In this document: positions 61,714-64,000 of the stretch, in pieces | Layout: the number at the start of each line of letters is the position of its first letter | Numbering within the stretch: the stretch's first letter is position 1 | Origin: Nostoc mirabile CHAB5784 | GTDB taxonomy: Bacteria; Cyanobacteriota; Cyanobacteriia; Cyanobacteriales; Nostocaceae | Length of the DNA: 64,000 bases | Assembly (NCBI RefSeq): GCF_020829645.1 | Contig: NZ_JAIVFS010000029.1 | Span: forward strand, 1-64,000 | Direction of reading: 5' to 3' | Made by a program: the position numbers and the translations under genes | Notes under the pieces: generated by a model | Told to the model about the DNA's origin: nothing | Database searches by the model: none | The model's input: only the letters and a program-made list of their open reading frames with translations

Positions 61714-61941
61714 ATGAATAAATATAGGATGGATGAGGCGTCAACTATGACTCGAATTCGTGATGTTGTACAAAAAGCTTTAGCAAGTGGCTATTTGACA
61801 GTGGAAGCTGAAAATAACCTACGACAACTCTTGACTACCCGGTATGACTTGGAAGATTTTAATGCTTTCATGACTTTGCAAGAAGCTGCCATGACTGGTA
61901 GGGTCAAGCAAGAGTCTAGAGAGCGGTGTGGCATTAAGTAG
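61714..61941 (+). CDS. Small hypothetical protein
   Basis: The frame gives 75 residues; Met12 (61747, MTRIRDVVQKALASGYLTVE) looks the better start by likeness to other small cyanobacterial proteins. It is soluble and helical (EAENNLRQLLTTRYDLEDFN). It converges with the LapA-like gene. Function is unknown. Confidence 0.6.
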   Translation: MNKYRMDEASTMTRIRDVVQKALASGYLTVEAENNLRQLLTTRYDLEDFNAFMTLQEAAMTGRVKQESRERCGIK

Positions 61942-61960
61942 AGACGTAGCCTGCTACATC

Positions 61961-62665
61961 TCACCGACGGGGGCGTTTACCATCATCTTCAAAATCATCA
62001 TCATCATCAAAAAATTCCCAATCATCATTATCATCATCGGCTTGATTGGTAGTTGGCGGCTGATAAGGGGGGATGATTACCCGGTAATCAGCATCATAAA
62101 CGGATTCAGTTTTTCCCGCAGCCGTATTTTTTGGTTCCCGGTAGCTGTAGGAGTAAACTGAACCAGACTGAGAACTGCTTTTGGCTTCTGATTGACGTTC
62201 GTAAGTTTTAGAGTCTTTAGGCTGTTGAGCTTGAGGATTAGGAGTAGGTGTTTCCTCTGATTTTTCATCAAAGTTCCAATCATCATCTTTACTGCCATTT
62301 GTCTCCCAATCATCAAATACATCACTAGTAGGCTCTTCTTTTTTACTAGGTGGTGGTGGAGAATTGGCAGGGCGAGATGTAAATTCTTCTCTACGGCTTG
62401 CCTTCGCACGAGGCGTTGCGCTTCGGCGGTCAGGAGTTTGGCGTTGTCTTCCTCCAAAATAATTGGATAAGTTAAACAAGGTACTAATTAATATAGATGT
62501 GAAAGCACCAGTGGCAGTACTAAACAAAATCCATATAGCTAGTGGTAATGGTTGAGTTCGCACGCCCAAAAATACTAGCGATAGGGCAGGTGAGAAATTT
62601 TGGACTAATAACAGCGTTAGTCCTCCCAGTACTGCCACCAATAGAATTAAGCGAATTACAGCCAT
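61961..62665 (-). CDS. LapA-like (DUF1049) membrane protein with acidic tail
   Basis: The 234-residue protein has two N-terminal membrane helices (LILLVAVLGGLTLLLVQ and LAIWILFSTATGAFTSILIS), the DUF1049/LapA pattern, then a long disordered tail of Pro/Ser and Asp runs (ADDDNDDWEFFDDDDDFEDD). The E. coli relative regulates lipopolysaccharide assembly; the cyanobacterial role is not known. Confidence 0.82.
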   Translation of the reverse strand: MAVIRLILLVAVLGGLTLLLVQNFSPALSLVFLGVRTQPLPLAIWILFSTATGAFTSILISTLFNLSNYFGGRQRQTPDRRSATPRAKASRREEFTSRPANSPPPPSKKEEPTSDVFDDWETNGSKDDDWNFDEKSEETPTPNPQAQQPKDSKTYERQSEAKSSSQSGSVYSYSYREPKNTAAGKTESVYDADYRVIIPPYQPPTTNQADDDNDDWEFFDDDDDFEDDGKRPRR

Positions 62666-62976
62666 AGCAATTTTGTCAGTTGTCAGTTATCAGTGGTCAC
62701 TGAAAAGGAAAGGGGGCAGGGGGCAGGGAGCAGGGGGAAAACCCCATAAATAAATTTATTCGCTCTGAGACCCTAATGAAGCGGGGAATTCCAGAATCTT
62801 TCTCCCCCTGCCCCCTACTCCCTACTCCTCTGCCTCTTTGGTCAGTAGTCAGTGGTCAGTTATCAGTCTGATTATTCTTCGCTAATTACTGTTCACTGAC
62901 TACTGACACTATCAGCCATCTCTATCATTACCTTTTTAGGACTATTGTGAAATTTACAATAAATCCACTGAGGGTG
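62666..62976. other. Spacer with GTCAGT short repeats
   Basis: CAGTTATCAGTGGTCA-type short repeats occur at 62675-62700 and 62842-62912, and a GGGGGCAGGG stretch at 62711-62740 has a complementary C-rich stretch at 62803-62825. No gene is seen. Confidence 0.5.
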
Positions 62977-63597
62977 TTAGCGACGACCTTGCCACCGCTG
63001 AATTGGGATGCAGTCAATATCTAGTTGATCTAAAGCACGGGCAACTACAAAATCCACTAAATCCTCGATGGTTTGGGGATTATGATACCAGGCAGGAATC
63101 GCGGGGACAATTCTCACTCCAACTTCTGCTAGAGAAGTTAAGTTACGGAGGTGGATGAGGCTAAAAGGCGTTTCACGCGGGACAATGACTAGCTTGCGTC
63201 CTTCTTTAAGTTGGACATCCGCCGCCCGTTCTAATAAATCGGAACTCAAGCCAACCGCTAGCTTTGCCACTGTGCTCATGCTGCATGGAATAATTATCAT
63301 CCCCAGTGTGGCAAAAGAACCACTGGCAATCCCGGCTCCAACGTCACCCCAAGGATGGCAGCGGAGTTTACCGGAAATTGCAACTCCAGCTTGCTCTCGC
63401 CAGAATTGTTCTTGCCCGGTTGGTTCTGGTGGCATCCGAATTTCCTGTTCTGACTGCCAAACCATGTAAGTAGATTTAGAGGCAACCAATTCAATACTAT
63501 ACTCCGCTTCTAGCAAAAATTTGATTGCGCGAACCGCGTAAATCAGACCAGATGCGCCCGATACGCCTAAAATTAGAGGCTTGGTGTTGTTTGACAC
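62977..63597 (-). CDS. ubiX: Flavin prenyltransferase
   Basis: The 206-residue UbiX/Pad1 protein makes prenylated FMN for UbiD-type decarboxylases, used in quinone synthesis. The FMN-binding LGVSGASGLIYAVR start, ASGSFATLGMIIIPCSMSTV and the C-terminal RRLVIVPRETP-like KLVIVPRETPFSLIHLRNLT are conserved. It lies 17 nt downstream of the RNase gene on the same strand. Confidence 0.93.
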   Translation of the reverse strand: MSNNTKPLILGVSGASGLIYAVRAIKFLLEAEYSIELVASKSTYMVWQSEQEIRMPPEPTGQEQFWREQAGVAISGKLRCHPWGDVGAGIASGSFATLGMIIIPCSMSTVAKLAVGLSSDLLERAADVQLKEGRKLVIVPRETPFSLIHLRNLTSLAEVGVRIVPAIPAWYHNPQTIEDLVDFVVARALDQLDIDCIPIQRWQGRR

Positions 63598-63614
63598 GTA
63601 AGGTTTAGTTTATT

Positions 63615-64000
63615 TTACTCATCTTCAGAGTAAGGATCTAGGTCATCAGGCTCAATGTCATTTGGTAAGTAGAGGTCTGAAAGCTCCTCATTGGAAGCAC
63701 TACCAGTTAAACCTCTGGCTAAACCATCGCTGCCGACTGTTACCAAATCAATTTGCTGACGGTAGTAATCGACACTCTTAACTTGCACGGCGACGCGATC
63801 GCCTAATCTGTAAGAAGCGCGATTTTTGCGCCCAAACAGTGCCTGTTGTCTGGCGCGATATTCATACCAATCATCTTTGAGAGAACTGACGTGTACCAAT
63901 CCTTCTACTCTCAAAGGCACACCAGGATTGCTGCTGGACTCCACCTCGGCTGCTGGGACTTCAATTTCCACAAAGAAACCGTAGGATTGAACCCCGGTAA
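63615..64000 (-). CDS. RNase II/R family exoribonuclease, C-terminal part (runs off the window)
   Basis: The frame is open to the window edge; GVQSYGFFVEIEVPAAEVES then GLVHVSSLKDDWYEYRARQQ is the S1 RNA-binding domain that ends RNase II/R enzymes, followed by an acidic tail (LPNDIEPDDLDPYSEDE). The catalytic domain would lie beyond 64000. Such 3'-5' exonucleases degrade mRNA. The internal GTG near 63971 is not a real start. Confidence 0.82.
   Translation of the reverse strand, partial: TGVQSYGFFVEIEVPAAEVESSSNPGVPLRVEGLVHVSSLKDDWYEYRARQQALFGRKNRASYRLGDRVAVQVKSVDYYRQQIDLVTVGSDGLARGLTGSASNEELSDLYLPNDIEPDDLDPYSEDE

Noticed and set aside
61535..61717. 60-codon ORF in the AT-rich spacer
   Set aside because: No start signal and no recognisable sequence.
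1..64000. tRNA, rRNA, CRISPR arrays, prophage
   Set aside because: No tRNA-like folds, rRNA segments, spacer-repeat arrays of CRISPR type, integrases or phage genes were seen; the tandem arrays have no unique spacers.

Overview
The window is chromosome from a filamentous, heterocystous-type cyanobacterium close to Nostoc/Hassallia. The evidence is dense GCGATCGC (HIP1) sites, photosynthesis genes (chlI, ycf66, a photosystem II S4-domain protein), a Nif11-type peptide, an RTX protein, CHAT and TIR signalling proteins, and intergenic DNA packed with short tandem repeats and MITE-like elements. No rRNA, tRNA, CRISPR array or transposase gene was seen.

Layout. 0-7 kb: an RTX protein and a three-gene operon (sigma-like factor, DUF1822 protein, CHAT protease-like domain fused through a membrane helix to a phosphate-binding-type domain). 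7.9-12 kb: gnd, ycf66 and two toxin-antitoxin pairs. 12.4-14.9 kb: a decayed diversity-generating retroelement (DGR) with a TIR/FGE-sulfatase variable protein, an intact Avd and only the first ~27 residues of the reverse transcriptase. 15-25 kb: a GHL10 glycosidase-like lipoprotein or exported protein, chlI, a nucleotidyltransferase, a TPR-protein cassette bounded by inverted repeats, a Nif11 peptide, rplU-rpmA and a YedY-like molybdoenzyme. 26-37 kb: PadR regulator, carotenoid oxygenase, two CAP proteins, an HGSNAT-like acyltransferase, PrxQ, HPF and lipB.

37-49 kb is the most notable part. A close homologue of the Pseudomonas ethylene-forming enzyme (Efe) keeps, at identical residue numbers, every iron, 2-oxoglutarate and arginine ligand I can recall. 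It lies directly upstream of a Synechocystis sll1077-1082-like operon: Ni-dependent guanidine hydrolase (GdmH), nickel chaperones HypA and HypB, and an ABC importer. Efe makes ethylene from 2-oxoglutarate and splits arginine to guanidine plus pyrroline-5-carboxylate; GdmH hydrolyses guanidine to urea and ammonia. The two genes are preceded by two copies of the same ~155-nt leader, which suggests shared control. A BgtB/BgtA-like importer for polar or basic amino acids lies just beyond the operon, and a LysR regulator lies upstream.

49-64 kb: housekeeping and small genes (GST, GNAT, lipid kinase, ExoD, SDR, PSII S4 protein, aroK, ubiX, RNase II/R-family C-terminus). One toxin-antitoxin pair sits between 86-bp direct repeats, and a second has its toxin interrupted by a single in-frame stop.

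The non-coding DNA has its own families: four arrays of unrelated-looking repeats that all have a 21-bp period, two of them inside an element with 30-bp terminal inverted repeats; a double-hairpin module in five copies whose stems differ but always pair; a pair of 244-bp MITEs; a MITE ending in GGACTTACGCA; and a 28-bp palindrome in three places.
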